64,000 nt of DNA, taken from positions 24,527,521-24,591,520 of the forward strand of contig OX328113.1 of NCBI GenBank assembly GCA_946811185.2. The letters are read 5' to 3'. The stretch is from Hippopus hippopus (taxonomy: Eukaryota; Mollusca; Bivalvia; Cardiida; Cardiidae). The position numbers and the translations under genes are program-made. The notes under the pieces are model-generated. The model was not told the origin of the DNA. It was given only the letters and a program-made list of their open reading frames with translations, and did no database searches. Shown in pieces: positions 11,111 through 22,244 of the stretch (within the stretch, counting starts at the first letter, position 1; each line of letters begins with the position of its first letter).

Positions 11111-11629
11111 AAGTGTATCGCTTCAAAAGCATAAATTAATCGGGAAAAGTAGCCTTTGACAATTATTGCTAAACGAATCACCAGAAAGCATAGCGAGGTG
11201 AACTGAAGCCGCGATATAACTAAAACACCGTTGAACATGTCGTTAAAAACCAACAAATACAATTACCAGAATAACAAACAATCAAAATCAAGTCATTTTT
11301 CAATTCCTTTGTAAATTTAGTTATTTTTTTTAAACGCTTTTCAACTTCTTACTATTAAAAAAAAAACATTATGCAAATGGGGGAAATTGCTCTTTCTCAG
11401 ACAATTTTTCTTTTTTTTCAAGATTTTTTTTTTTAAAGCGTAATTTGTATATCGTTATGAAGGAAGCGGTTCACTTGAAGCCATTATTCGACATCGATCC
11501 GGTTCAAATAGAATCGATTTTCAACAGACTAAGACAAAACCCAAGTTAGATAAACAATTAAAAACTGCTTTAGATACTATAAAGTTTCCCCCGCTAACCT
11601 ATTTTCACATGATTCAAGCGTTTTTATAC
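11111..11629. other. No recognised feature
   Basis: AT-rich, with T-runs near 11330-11430; nothing recognised. Confidence 0.4.
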
Positions 11630-11715
11630 ATTTTTTAGGAGACCATGTCTGAAAACATTGTGGCAGAAAGGACAACTTGCTCATAACGAGCAATTTCTCC
11701 TTTCGCAACAATGGT
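11630..11715. mobile_element. Family B core fragment
   Basis: GAAAACATTGTGGCAGAAAG and a decayed TTGCTCATAACGAGCAA hairpin. Confidence 0.45.
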
Positions 11716-12880
11716 TTTAGCCGTATGTATATTACCTCATATACATTTTTCAGTCTTATGTATATTAACTCATATACATTTTTCAGTCTTATGTTCGTTA
11801 CATTATACATTTTCAGTCGTATGTTAACTTTTATTCATTTTTCAGTTGTATGTGTGTTAAGTCGTATACATGTACATTTTTTAATCTTATGTATGTTAAC
11901 TCATATGCATTTTTCAGTCGTATGTATGTTAACTTATATACATTTTCTGTTGTATATGTGTATGTAACTAATACAGTATACATTTTTCAGCAATGTATGT
12001 CAACTCATAATATACATTTTCATTTTTCACTCTTATGTTTGTTAACTCATGAACATTTTTCACTCTTATGTATGTTAACTCACATACATTTTTCAGTTTT
12101 ATTTATGTCAACTTATATACATTTTTTAGTCGTACATATGTTAACTAACATACATTTTTCAGTCGTATGCATGTTAACTAAAATTCATTTTACAGTATCA
12201 TATATGTGAACTAATATGGTATACACTTTCAGGGGTATGTATGTTTAGTCATATACATGTACATTTTTTCAGCCGTGTGTATGTTAATTCATATACATTT
12301 TTCAGTCGTATGTCTGTTAACTTATATTCATTTTTCAGTCGTATGTATGTTAACTAACATATATTTTTCAGTCGTATGTATGTTAAGTCACATAAATGTA
12401 CATTTTTCAGACTTATGTATGTTAATTCATATCCATTTTTCTGTCATATGTGTGTTAACTAATATACATTTTTTCAGTCGTATGTATGTTAACTGATACA
12501 GTATACATTTTTCAGCCGTATGTATGTTAACTCAAATACATTTTTTCAGCCCAATGTATGCTAACTTATATAAATTTTTCAGTCGTATGTATCTTTACCA
12601 AAATTACATTTTACAGTCGTATGTATATTAACTAATATACATTTTTCAGTTGTATGTATATCAACTCATGTATATGAACAGTTTTCAGTCGTATGCATGT
12701 TAACTTAAGCACATTTTTTACTCGTATGTAAGTTAACTTACATATATTTTACAGTCGTATGTATGTTAAATAGTACACATTTTTCAGCCGTATGTATGTT
12801 AACTTATATACATTTTTCAGTCATATGTTTGTTAACAAATACCTGTATACATTTTTCAGACGCATGTATGTTAACTAATA
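11716..12880. repeat. Minisatellite, about 34-bp unit, roughly three dozen copies
   Basis: Consensus blocks ATACATTTTTCAGTCGTATG then TATGTTAACTCAT repeat over about 1.2 kb with point differences and small length changes. Open frames across it only reflect the repeat. Confidence 0.9.
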
Positions 12881-13119
12881 ATGTTAAGTGGACAATAGCG
12901 TTTTGACTGGAGAATTATTTCTTTACAAATAAATATCTCTCTCTGCCACAGTGTTTTCTAAAGTGATTTGTTGCTAGAGGCTAAAGGTTGTCTATAGTAA
13001 GGCCATACATCGATGTAATCATGTGTAAACGAACGGACAATAGATCGATGATTGCCTATGTACTTTACAGCTTATTTATAAATATTAAATGAAACACTTG
13101 AAATCTGTGTCATGGAATC

Positions 13120-13345
13120 ACAACGCTTTCGGCCTTCTAAACGAGACCTAATAGTCTTTTGCGGACAGTGTAGATCCAAGATCAGACTGCACAGAACGTG
13201 CAGTCTGATCTTGGATCTACACTGTCCGATGTGATGAGATTTCTCGACGCAAAAATGAAGCTGAAATCTCTAAAATCGTAATGTATGGGGTTTTAACAAG
13301 TGGTGTAATATTTTCATGTAATTTATACAGCAGTTAAAAGTTAAA
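13120..13345. mobile_element. Family A MITE
   Basis: GCGGACAGTGTAGATCC..GGATCTACACTGTCCG stem complete; outer ends diverged. Confidence 0.6.
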
Positions 13346-13391
13346 TGGCGTTTATACAAAAGGCTTTTGTTTTTCAACGTTTTGTATGATG

Positions 13392-13595
13392 CTTTACCAA
13401 ACTATAGAAAATTTTCGCCTTGTCCAAACCGAAGGTATTCAATTCATATTTGGCTGCAATTGTTGTTTTATTTTTTTAAAGGGTAGAAAACGTTTTCTGG
13501 TTATCAGCATTTCCTCCTTTTTTCGCAATTTTTATAAAAGCCTCCCTCCCTACGACTGATATAACTCGCAATTGTTTGGTAACAGCTTAAAACCT
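13392..13595. mobile_element. Family B MITE, core partly lost
   Basis: TTTACCAAACTATAGAAAAT left end, GGGTAGAAAACG, then a shortened TTATCAGCATTTCCTCC arm. Confidence 0.5.
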
Positions 13596-13843
13596 CTGTT
13601 TCATTTGTTAGATATTCAAATAACCAACCATTACTGTACAACTACATGTACGTCCTTTTCCAACCCCGCTGTCAACCTATCTGAATATCTCTCTCTTTTT
13701 CCCTCTCTCTTCCCTGCTCTCTCTCTCTCAACTTTAAGAACCGAGAACCAGATAAAACGGATAGTTAAAAAAATTAAACTCCGTGTTTATTTCATTCATC
13801 AACACCAGCTTTCGTGAAAGAATTTTGATCAAAAACATCCTTT

Positions 13844-14071
13844 TTAACCCTTTCCAAAGTGACAAAATTTAGAATCTTCCAAATGGAAGGCATCTGCAGA
13901 AGACAAATCTGAAAGTGGGTACAAATGAACTGTAGTTCTTTGACCGGGTAAAAAACATTGTGGGAAAAGTAGAAAATGCTGGTTACCAGCATTTTCTACT
14001 TTTCCCACAATGTTTTCAAAAGGACTTCTACTTTAGGGCCGTTAAAACTCGGGATTGTGCGGTAAAGGGTT
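13844..14071. mobile_element. Family B MITE, complete
   Basis: Left end TTAACCCTTTCC; perfect core GTAGAAAATGCTGGT/ACCAGCATTTTCTAC. The right end AAAGGGTTCA has lost the TTAA. Confidence 0.65.
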
Positions 14072-14799
14072 CATACCCCCAAAATTACTTTTATTACAAT
14101 CAATAGCAAGTAAAGCGTGCATAGTTACCTTTATTTAGCAGACTAAACAATCCTCTATAACACACTGACCGTTGATCAACAACGAGCGCTGGACACTTGA
14201 TATTTAAACAAAATTAATTTCACTCAACACCTTGTGTCCAATGTCAAAAAGCTTTTTACTACGTTGAAACAAAATAGTCTTTCTGTCTTTCTATACAAAC
14301 TCAATGCATTCGGTTTAAACCTTACATTTATCGATTCTACCACAAGTTTTACGAGGTCACTGTAAAAATATGGAGTGCTAACTCAAAACCAATCCCGGGT
14401 ACTTCTCTGAGACAACTCACAAATAAAGTCCATTGTAATTAAAATATATAGGAATCGTTCTGCTACAGTCTACCTGACCTCAAAAGTCCGTAACCACCGG
14501 TACAATCCGTGTATAATTACAAACAGTTACGTTCGAACGCGTATTTAAAATTCCCTCAAGGCTTTATTTCAGCCGAGTCGGTACCCGTCAGACCTACCCT
14601 GTTATAGAAGAGTATCACATATTTTTTCCCAATATTTACCTTTTACGCCACGAATATCCAAGGTGTACGTCACATAGAATGTATTAGAATGACCCGATTT
14701 TTTTTTCTACCTATAAAAGCAGGTAGTGCACAGTTTACTTAAAGGACGCTCATTTTCATGATGGAAAAAGATGCCGCACGTATACCAAAACTATTGTAC
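14072..14799. other. No recognised feature
   Basis: About 730 bp of unique-looking sequence with no exon or repeat that I can support. Confidence 0.4.
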
Positions 14800-14997
14800 T
14801 TTTTTAAAACTCTTTAGCAGATGACAAAATTTTGGACGTGTCCAGATTGAAAGCTTTTGCTGACGAAAAATCCAATCCAATTCGTCTGATATGATTCGTC
14901 GTTGATTTTTTAGGAAAAAGAGGAAATCCTGATTTCCAGCATCTTCTTCTTGTCGCACCGTGTTTGCGATTGATATTTAGGTTGGGCCATATAGCCA

Positions 14998-15229
14998 GCT
15001 AAACCATTTACCACACAATCCTCAGTTTTAGCAACCTGAAGAAGAAAGCTTTTGAAAACATTGTGGGAAAAGGAGAAAATGCTGGTTACGAGCATTTTAT
15101 CCTTTTCCCACATTGCTTTCTAGCCTATCAAAGACAGAAATAATCGTTTGAGCTACATTTATTTTGTCATCTGCAAATGCTTTCAGTTTGGGCGAGACCA
15201 AAATTTTGTCGTTTGGTAAAGAGTTAAAG
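14998..15229. mobile_element. Family B MITE (second diverged copy at 14805-14995)
   Basis: TTTACCACACAATCCTCAG left end, core GAGAAAATGCTGGTTACGAGCATTTT with one mismatch, right end TTGGTAAAGAGTTAA. Immediately to the left is a decayed partner copy. Confidence 0.6.
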
Positions 15230-15399
15230 CGATCAGCTACAGGTATAGTGAAACTGACACGTCACGTATTCTTCTTGTTGCTAAATGGGTCACATCTCTG
15301 TTAACTTTGCATAACCTCCTTTAAAAAATTTCATTAATACCGAATCCAGGTAGTAATGTGGTAAAGTCGTGTTTTACAGAAAAGGACATGCGCAATCGG

Positions 15400-15625
15400 A
15401 GTTTTAACTCTTTTCCCGGTTGACATAATTGTTGACTTTACCAAGTGAAAGCTTTTGCAGAAACAAAATGTAAAATTGCTATAATGATGGTATTTATCAT
15501 TGAAATGGAGAGAAAATATTGTGGGAGAAGGAGACAATCCTGGTAACCAGCGTTTTCTCCTTCTCTCACAATATTTTCTTAAGGTCTTCTTCTTCGGGGT
15601 CGAAAAAACACGTCGCCGTTCAGAA
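15400..15625. mobile_element. Family B MITE
   Basis: TTAACTCTTTTCCCGGTTGA left end; core GGAGACAATCCTGG..CCAGCGTTTTCTCC has compensating differences outside the stem. Confidence 0.55.
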
Positions 15626-15705
15626 AAGCATTAAGATCGCGTGACATGGTCTTTCCTTGCCATGGAGAATGGTTCGTATGAGTTATGGTGAAGTCAGGAT
15701 TGAAT

Positions 15706-15832
15706 ACGTAACCCTTTCAGTGCTATAGGTGAAAAAACAGCGGCTGTTGCGGACGGTATAGATCAAGATCAGACTGTACAGAACGTGCAGTCTGATCTTA
15801 GATCTATACCGTCCGCAACAGCCGAGCCGTTA
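15706..15832. mobile_element. Family A variant with fully paired arms
   Basis: CGGCTGTTGCGGACGGTATA pairs perfectly with TATACCGTCCGCAACAGCCG around the AGATCAGACTGTAC core. The element is almost one continuous hairpin of about 105 nt. Confidence 0.7.
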
Positions 15833-15923
15833 AGATGAAAATAAATTCTGAGTTTCAGTGGATTGCAGCCTACTTTCAGCGTCCGAAACATTGTAACGTA
15901 AGGAAGTACCTTATATACATGTA

Positions 15924-16134
15924 CGAACCATACTCTGTGAAAAGCGGGTTTAATGCATCTGCGAAAAGTATCGACTCATGTCAGCCTACGCAGTCCGCGC
16001 AGGCTGATCTGAGTCGAAACTTTCTGTTATTGGTCAATTTTCTGCATGACTAAGGACAATTCTGCCTCATGATTCAGTCGGTTGTTATGCAAGATGGATT
16101 TTATAGATCCATAATTATGTGATGACTTACTTGC

Positions 16135-16135
<1 letters not shown>
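15924..16135. mobile_element. Family C element, right end lost
   Basis: Left end ACCATACTCTGTGAAAAGC; core GTCAGCCTACGCAGTCCGC then GCAGGCTGATC; runs into a GA repeat. Confidence 0.6.
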
Positions 16136-16177
<42 letters not shown>

Positions 16178-16215
16178 GAGGGAGAGCGAGACAGAGAAAG
16201 AGAGAGAGGGAGAGC
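16136..16215. repeat. (GA)n microsatellite
   Basis: Pure GA for about 38 nt then degenerate GAGAGGGAGAGC. A second short GA run is at 16580-16601. Confidence 0.95.
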
Positions 16216-16341
16216 GTCTTATGATAAGTGACATTAACTCGTGTATTATAGTTTCATTTATTTATAAATACGATTCATAAATATAAATGTCGCTTTTGAT
16301 TTGAAGTCGACAAATGCGGCTGAAGAATCAATTTAGCTTTG

Positions 16342-16554
16342 TTAACGCCTTGGCTGCTAAGCGCGACTCACTAACCTTTAGCGGACAGTGTAGATCAAGA
16401 TCAGACTGCACAGAACGTGCAGTCTGATCTTGGATCTACACTGGCTGGTAAGGAGATATCTATTCTCCAAAAAATAAACTTGAAATATCATTAGTCGAGT
16501 TTTTACTATCGGCTTGAAAGTTTCACTTAAATTATTTATGAGGATAAGAGTTAA
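16342..16554. mobile_element. Family A MITE, complete
   Basis: TTAACGCCTTGGCTGCTAAG left end, GGATAAGAGTTAA right end, intact core. Confidence 0.7.
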
Positions 16555-16660
16555 TAGATATGTAGTAGAAAACTTTGTCGGAGAGAGAGAGAGAGAGAGA
16601 GAAAAGAGAGATGGATATTTGGTAGTGTTGAAAACCAGCTAGCCGACAAACCGACCAAAC

Positions 16661-16873
16661 CTAACCTTCATCCTGCGAAATAAGTTCACTGAAACTTTCA
16701 AGCCGATAGTAAAACCTCGAAAAATGTTATTTCAAACTTATTTTCTGGACAAAAAATATTTCTTTATCGGACAGTGTAGATCCAAGATCAGACTGCACGT
16801 TCTGTGCAGTCTGATCTTGATCTACACTGTCCGCAAAACGTCAGTGAGTCGCGCTTAGCAGCCCAAAGATTAA
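16661..16873. mobile_element. Family A MITE
   Basis: CTAACCTTCATCCTGCG left, GCTTAGCAGCCCAAAGATTAA right; opposite orientation to the copy at 16342. Confidence 0.65.
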
Positions 16874-17107
16874 CGCACACTCATTCAAGACCGGAACGTA
16901 CCACATAGTGACCTCTGTGAACCGGTGAGGTGACGCGTTTTAGTCTTCCGATACTCTCACCTTATGTATTTCAACACTTTCCCACATACAACCGTAAAAC
17001 TCCTCTTAAAACAGAGTGGGAAGTGAAGCAAATTCCACATGGGCTATTTTTCCTTAATCACATTGTTTATTTGATTGTCGTTTTTAAGCTGTTCAGGTGC
17101 GAGTGTG

Positions 17108-17385
17108 TTTGATTGATTGATTGATTGATTAATTGTTTGTTTGATTGATTGATTGATTGATTAATCGACTGATTGGTGTTTCACGCCGCTTTCTACACTA
17201 TCATAATAATAAACCATATCACGGCGACAGCTCACATATTCATGTACATCCTGGGTTTAACCAGTGCTAAACTTGGGCTCTGAAGTGTCTTGCTAAAGGA
17301 ACCTCCGAAGAAAAGCCTAGTGCTTCCGGAGAGGCTCGAACCCAAGCCTATAGTCCTATACTTTACCACTAAGCCGAGCAGGAAG
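17108..17385 (-). mobile_element. tRNA-derived SINE, full length with (TTGA)n tail
   Basis: Minus strand: CTCGGCTTAGTGGTAAAG (A box) and CTTGGGTTCGAGCCTC (B box), body with AGACACTTCAGAGCCC, ending in a (TCAA)n tail of about 55 nt. Confidence 0.8.
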
Positions 17386-17499
17386 CTTTAGCGACTTTGA
17401 CGTTCTGTATCTCACAGAATTCTCAGGGTAGATTAAGTACGAGAATTATTATTATTCTCTCTCGTATACTCGCAAAATAATGCCAGTTGGGGTTTTGGG

Positions 17500-17741
17500 T
17501 TAACTATTTACAACACAATTCCGAGTTTTAACGACCCCCAAGGAAAAGGATTTTTGAAAACATTGCGGGAAGAAGGAGAAAATGCTGGTAACCAGCATTT
17601 TCTTCTTTTTCCCCACAATGTTTTCCATCCTTTCAAAGACATTTTTTCCCCCAAAAATAATTTGTATTACATTCAATTTGTCGTCTGCAAGCGTTTCTAA
17701 TTTGGATCAGTTTAAAAATTTGTCTTTTGGTTAAGAGTTAA
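17500..17741. mobile_element. Family B MITE, both TTAA sites
   Basis: TTAACTATTTACAACACAAT left, GGTTAAGAGTTAA right, core GAGAAAATGCTGGTAACCAG then CATTTTCTTC. Confidence 0.7.
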
Positions 17742-17790
17742 TCGGGCTTTGAATGCCACCTACTGGTTGATATCACGTTTTCCAAATTAG

Positions 17791-18017
17791 TTAATCCTTA
17801 CCAAATGATAAAGTTTTAGAATTGTCTAAATTGAAAGCATCTGCAGACGACAAATTAAATATGGCTCAAAAGATGGGATTCGTCTCCAGTAGAGCATAAA
17901 ACATTGTGGAAAAAGGAGAAAATGCTGGTTACCAGCATTTTCTCCTTTTTTCATAATGTTTTCAAAAGGTATGTTTTACCAAGTCGTTAAAATCCAGGAT
18001 TTTGTGGTAAAGAGTTG
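17791..18017. mobile_element. Family B MITE
   Basis: TTAATCCTTACCAAATGA left; perfect core; right end TGTGGTAAAGAGTTGA. Confidence 0.65.
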
Positions 18018-18235
18018 AAGTATCCGTTCCTGACCATGAATGGATCTTGTGGAGACTGTCGATCAAGATTAGACTGCAGGTGTGTGAAGTCTAATCGTTG
18101 TCTACACATTTCGTTTCTCTTTTTATTGTTTCGTTTGTTTGATAATCCAAACACAAAATGTGAACAAATTTAATAACCTCTTTTCTTTTCCCCCGTGACT
18201 CAGAAGTTTAACCTGGAAATTTGAATTCGATAACT

Positions 18236-18775
18236 GCTGCGGGGGAGGGGGTGAGAGGGGTGAGTGGCGGGGGGGGGGGGCGAGCTGCTTGTGTGGTAGT
18301 GTCCGCACGTAAGGCATGGCAAAACCACAGGGTAATGCAAGAAAGTAACCAATGAATAAGCGAGCTGTCGACGTGATATACGTGATGGGGGGGGGGGGGG
18401 GCGGTATACCTTATGGTGAAAGCAGGATTTTTTAATAAGGAACGACCTCTGCTCATGGTGGTGGTGGTGGTGGGGGGCGCCCCTGTGGTAGTGTCCTTAC
18501 TTCAGGCACGGCAAAGAACATATTAGTTGTAAAGCAAAACGGAAACCAATGAATAAGCGAGCTGTCGACGTGGTGTACGTGATTGGGGTTATAACTAATG
18601 TTAAAAGCAGATTTTTTTAATAGGGAATTTCCGGTTCGATCTCCGGTAATGGGGGGGGGGGAAGCCCCACCGTGAGGTACTGTCCTTACCTCAGGCACGG
18701 CAGAGCAACATACTAGTAGTAAAGTAATACAGTAAACCGATGAATAAGCAAGCTGTCGCCGTGATATACTTAATC
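18236..18775 (+). repeat. Three tandem units of about 190 bp, each opened by a G-run
   Basis: GTGGTAGTGTCC / GTGAGGTACTGTCC recurs near 18293, 18484 and 18671, each followed by AATGAATAAGCGAGCTGTCG and preceded by a run of up to 12 G. The unit resembles the 3' half of a SINE (GAATAAG.GAGCTG.CG.CGTG is also at 29.5 kb). Confidence 0.75.
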
Positions 18776-18955
18776 CGTACACTGCCAAATAAGTTAAATG
18801 AAACTTTCTAGCCGATAGTAAAATCCCAAATGGTAAAAATATCTCCTTATCGGACTTGTAGATCCAAGATCAGACTGCACGTTCTGTGCAGTCTGGTCTT
18901 GTTCTATACTGTCAGCATATGGTCATCAAGTCGCGCTCAGCAGCCTAAAGGTAAA
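18770..18955. mobile_element. Family A MITE
   Basis: TTAATCCGTACACTGCC left; AGATCAGACTGCACG/TGCAGTCTGGTCT core; CAGCCTAAAGG right. Confidence 0.6.
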
Positions 18956-19034
18956 TCGGAATATACCTGTTGTTGAAATCAGCAATTTACAGTTTACAAA
19001 TAAAATGTATGATCTTCATGTACCGCCGAAATCC

Positions 19035-19800
19035 TCTTTTTTTTCTGTTTGTCTCCCTGTCTATATTTGTCTCCCTGCCTTTTTCTTTCTCTATCTCTCT
19101 ATCTATACCTCCGTATCTGTCTCTGTATCCCTGTCTGTCTCTGTCTCTCTTTCTTTGTCTCCCTGTCTCTGTCTCACTCTCGATCTCTGTCTCTGTTTCC
19201 TTGTCTATCTCTGTGTCTGTCTCTCTATTGATGTTTCTATGTCTTTCTCTTTTTCCCCAGTCTTTCTGTGTCTCCCTGTCTATCCCCGTCTCTGTTTTCC
19301 TTTCTATTTCTGTCTTTATCTCTTTGTCTTTCTCTGGCTCATTGTCTATCTCTGGTTATGTATCTCTATCTCTGTGTCACTGTCTATCTCTGTCTCACTG
19401 TCTATCTCTGTCGCACTGTCTAACTCTGTCTATGTTTCTGTCTCTCTATATCTGTCTTTTGCCTATCGCTGACTCTGTTTCTCTGTCTATCGCTGTCTCT
19501 TTTTCTCTTATGTCTGTCTCTCTACCTCTGCCTCTTTATCTCTGTCTCCAAGGTTTTTTTTGCCAATGTTTCCTCTGTTTATCCGTGTCTCTGTCACCCT
19601 GTTTGTCTCTGTCATCCTGTTTATCTCTTGTTCTATGTCTGTCTCTGTTTTTCTGTCTCGTCTTTCTCTGTCTCCCTGTCTTTCTCTATCTCTGTCTCCC
19701 GCTCTACCTCTGTCTATGTCTCCCTGTTTATCTCTATCTTCCTGTCGATCTCAATATTTCTGTCTCTGCACCTGTGTCTCTGTTGTTTATAGCTTTCATT
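19035..19800 (+). repeat. Degenerate polypyrimidine array (TCTCTGTC-like), about 770 bp
   Basis: Near-continuous pyrimidine words (CTGTCTCTCT, CCCTGTCT, TATCTCTGTC). A 310-codon frame crosses it but encodes only Leu/Ser/Cys/Val low complexity shared by the other two frames. Confidence 0.9.
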
Positions 19801-19844
19801 CTCTATCTGTTTGTGTGTGTTAACATAGTTGTGAAAGACACTTT

Positions 19845-20037
19845 AATCTTTTACCCCACAATCCGGAGTTTTATGAACCTGAGAGAAAAGAAAGGTTTTT
19901 GAAAACATTGTGGGTATAGGTTTTGCACCCTTTCAACGATAATTACCTCAATTTTAGCCACACTTAGCCTAGTTAAAAGTCTGTAAATACTTTAGATTGG
20001 GACAAATCCAAAATTTTGTCATTTGGTATTGTGTTAT
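19845..20037. mobile_element. Family B MITE lacking its hairpin core
   Basis: Left TTTTACCCCACAATCCGGAG..GAAAACATTGTGGG and right AATTTTGTCATTTGG arms flank only a few bases where the core should be. Confidence 0.5.
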
Positions 20038-20229
20038 GGATCGAACACAAAAAAAAAGCCCACAGGTCCCTTTTATGCATTGTATCATAAATCATACCTT
20101 AATTAACAGTGTCATATATAGAAACGGTGTTGTAAAACATTGTGCAATAAATAATGAATCAAAAAGAATGTTTAACGTACATAACAAACAATAAATACTT
20201 TACTGGCTTTGGGTTACAAAACCGAAGTT

Positions 20230-20295
20230 GGCGTACGTCGAAGATAAAGATAAGACTGCACAGAACGTGCAGCCTGATCTGTAATACCAACCGTT
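20230..20295. mobile_element. Family A core fragment
   Basis: AAGATAAGACTGCACAGAACGTGCAGCCTGATC; both flanks decayed. Confidence 0.45.
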
Positions 20296-20457
20296 CCTCT
20301 ACCTTAATTCGAAGTTATCACCTATAGTCTCGTCAATTCATCAAAGTAGAATTGTATTACATGTATTACGTTCGAAAAAATCGACATTTTATATTTATCA
20401 GAGAATGGGTCATCTCTCTTAGCACGACATACGATATCCCGTAGGCTGATTTGTGCC

Positions 20458-20620
20458 ACTCAATTTACTTTTGTGGACAGTGAAGATCAAGATCAGACTG
20501 CACAGAACGTGCAGTCTGATCTTAGATCGACACTCTCCGATACGATGATATTTTTCGTGGGAAGGGACCTTGAAGTTACAGTAGGTTTGGTTATAATACT
20601 GCCTGGAAATTGTCATTTTA
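20458..20620. mobile_element. Family A MITE, diverged ends
   Basis: Core AGATCAGACTGCAC/GTGCAGTCTGATCT intact; the right flank keeps GATGATATTTTTC. Confidence 0.55.
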
Positions 20621-20719
20621 ATTATTGAACAGCTTAATGAATTATCTCCGTATACATAAAAAACTGCAAAATATACGAAAACATAACAGAGCAAAAATCT
20701 TATTTTGCATTAAACAGTG

Positions 20720-21195
20720 CTGGAAATCACGTGACCAACGCTGGACAGCATGATGTACTGTTTCACCTCTCGGTGTTGGAAATGTACAAGAAAGCATGAC
20801 GTATCGTTTCACTGCTCAGTGTTGGAAATGTACACGAAAGCATGACGTATCGTTTCACCGCTCAGTGTTGGAAATGTACACGAAATAATAACGTATTGTT
20901 TCATCGCTCGGCGTGGGAAATTTACACGAAAACATGAGGTATCTTTTCTCCGGTCGTTTCTCCGGTCGTTGTTACACGAAAGCATGATGTATCTTTTCAC
21001 CTGTCGGGGTTGGAAATGTACACGATAGCATGTTACATCGTTTCACCGCTCAGTGTGAGAAATGTACACGAAAGGATGATGTATCTTTTCACCTCTCGGA
21101 GTTGGAAATGTACACTAAAGCATGACGTATCTTTTTCACCGCTCGGTGTGAGAGATGTACACGAAAGGGTGACGTATCGTTTCTTTGCTCTGAAA
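20720..21195 (+). repeat. Tandem array, about 57-bp unit, 8 copies
   Basis: Unit blocks GTTGGAAATGTACACGAAAG, CATGACGTATCGTTTCACC and GCTCAGT recur head to tail. The short open frames on both strands are by-products. Confidence 0.85.
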
Positions 21196-21980
21196 TCTTC
21201 TGTTCAAGAACTGGTGCACTGCGACAGAATTCACCGCCTGTCTATTACTTTACATTGCCTCGACTCTGTTCGTAAGAGAAAGCAGCCATTTGCTTAAAAA
21301 GATTTTGTGTGTAGTGCTGTTAAAGGACCACCACGAATACGTGGAAAAAATGCACTGGTCACTGAAGTATACCTGCACTATGGTTAAATATAGCGTTATA
21401 AGCCGTCTTAGCAACGAGTAAAGCTAGAGATTGAGGATTATTGAATAATTAGTAATATATATTTGTAGGAATGTACTATTTATTGACCCGTACATGTCCT
21501 AGATATATGAAGCTTTGTAGTGCTTTATAAGGAAATAGATATTCCCACTTAGAACTGGAGATGCATAGAATGAGAAAGGAATAAACCCTATCCTTCTGAC
21601 AATCATCAGTCCTCGGAAAGAATTTCGCTTTGGGTCAAACAAGTGATCCTTGGGCTACAGGTTGTCACCACGATTTACCTACCGTTATAAATTGCACTCT
21701 AAGTGTTATTCTAAGTTTAGAAAGGAACTCATTTTCTGTTTGTCTTAACCATTTACTTTGAAATTTATAACATTTTTGAGAATCAGACTAAGAGTGTTAT
21801 TCAGAATAATTGGTAAATACTCATTTACTTACCGATTTAGCTACCGGGCTCGGGGGCCGAGAGTGTGAGCTTACCTCGGCCGACCACTTTTCAAGGATAT
21901 ACATGTTTTTTAGTTACTTCTACAGCATTTTTTCTCTTCAAACTTTACTAAATAGATTTTTCGACTTTGTGTATATGTGA
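21196..21980. other. No recognised feature
   Basis: Unique-looking, AT-rich; no exon or repeat recognised. Confidence 0.4.
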
Positions 21981-21982
21981 AA

Positions 21983-22235
21983 GCCAGTAGTGAAGTGTAG
22001 AACTGGTGATCTAGGGGCTCCGGGTTCATGCCTCACTGGAAGCTGTTTTGTTTTCGCGGGAGTGTCCTTGTGCAAGACGCTTTAGACTCAGAGCACAAAT
22101 GAAACCAAGGACACATATGAACATGTGGGCTGTGGTCCTAATATAACTGATGTAATATTGAAAGTGGCGTAAAATCAATCAATCGATCGACTGATCGACC
22201 GACCGACCGATCGATCGATCCATCCATCATATATG
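21983..22235 (+). mobile_element. tRNA-derived SINE with GATC/CATC-rich tail
   Basis: CTCCGGGTTCATGCCTCACT (B box), TGTGCAAGACGCTTTAGAC body, AAAGTGGCGTAAAATCAATC tail running into (GATC)n-like repeats. Confidence 0.65.
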
Positions 22236-22244
22236 AAAGCAGTG

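Noticed and set aside
11850..12496. Frames of 79-119 codons rich in Met-Tyr-Val-Thr-His-Phe
   Set aside because: Direct translation of the 34-bp minisatellite.
11716..12880. CRISPR-like array
   Set aside because: Units are contiguous with no unique spacers, in a eukaryotic genome; this is a minisatellite.
18970..19902. 310-codon open frame
   Set aside because: It follows a degenerate pyrimidine array; three frames are open at once with the same Leu/Ser/Val/Cys content and no domain.
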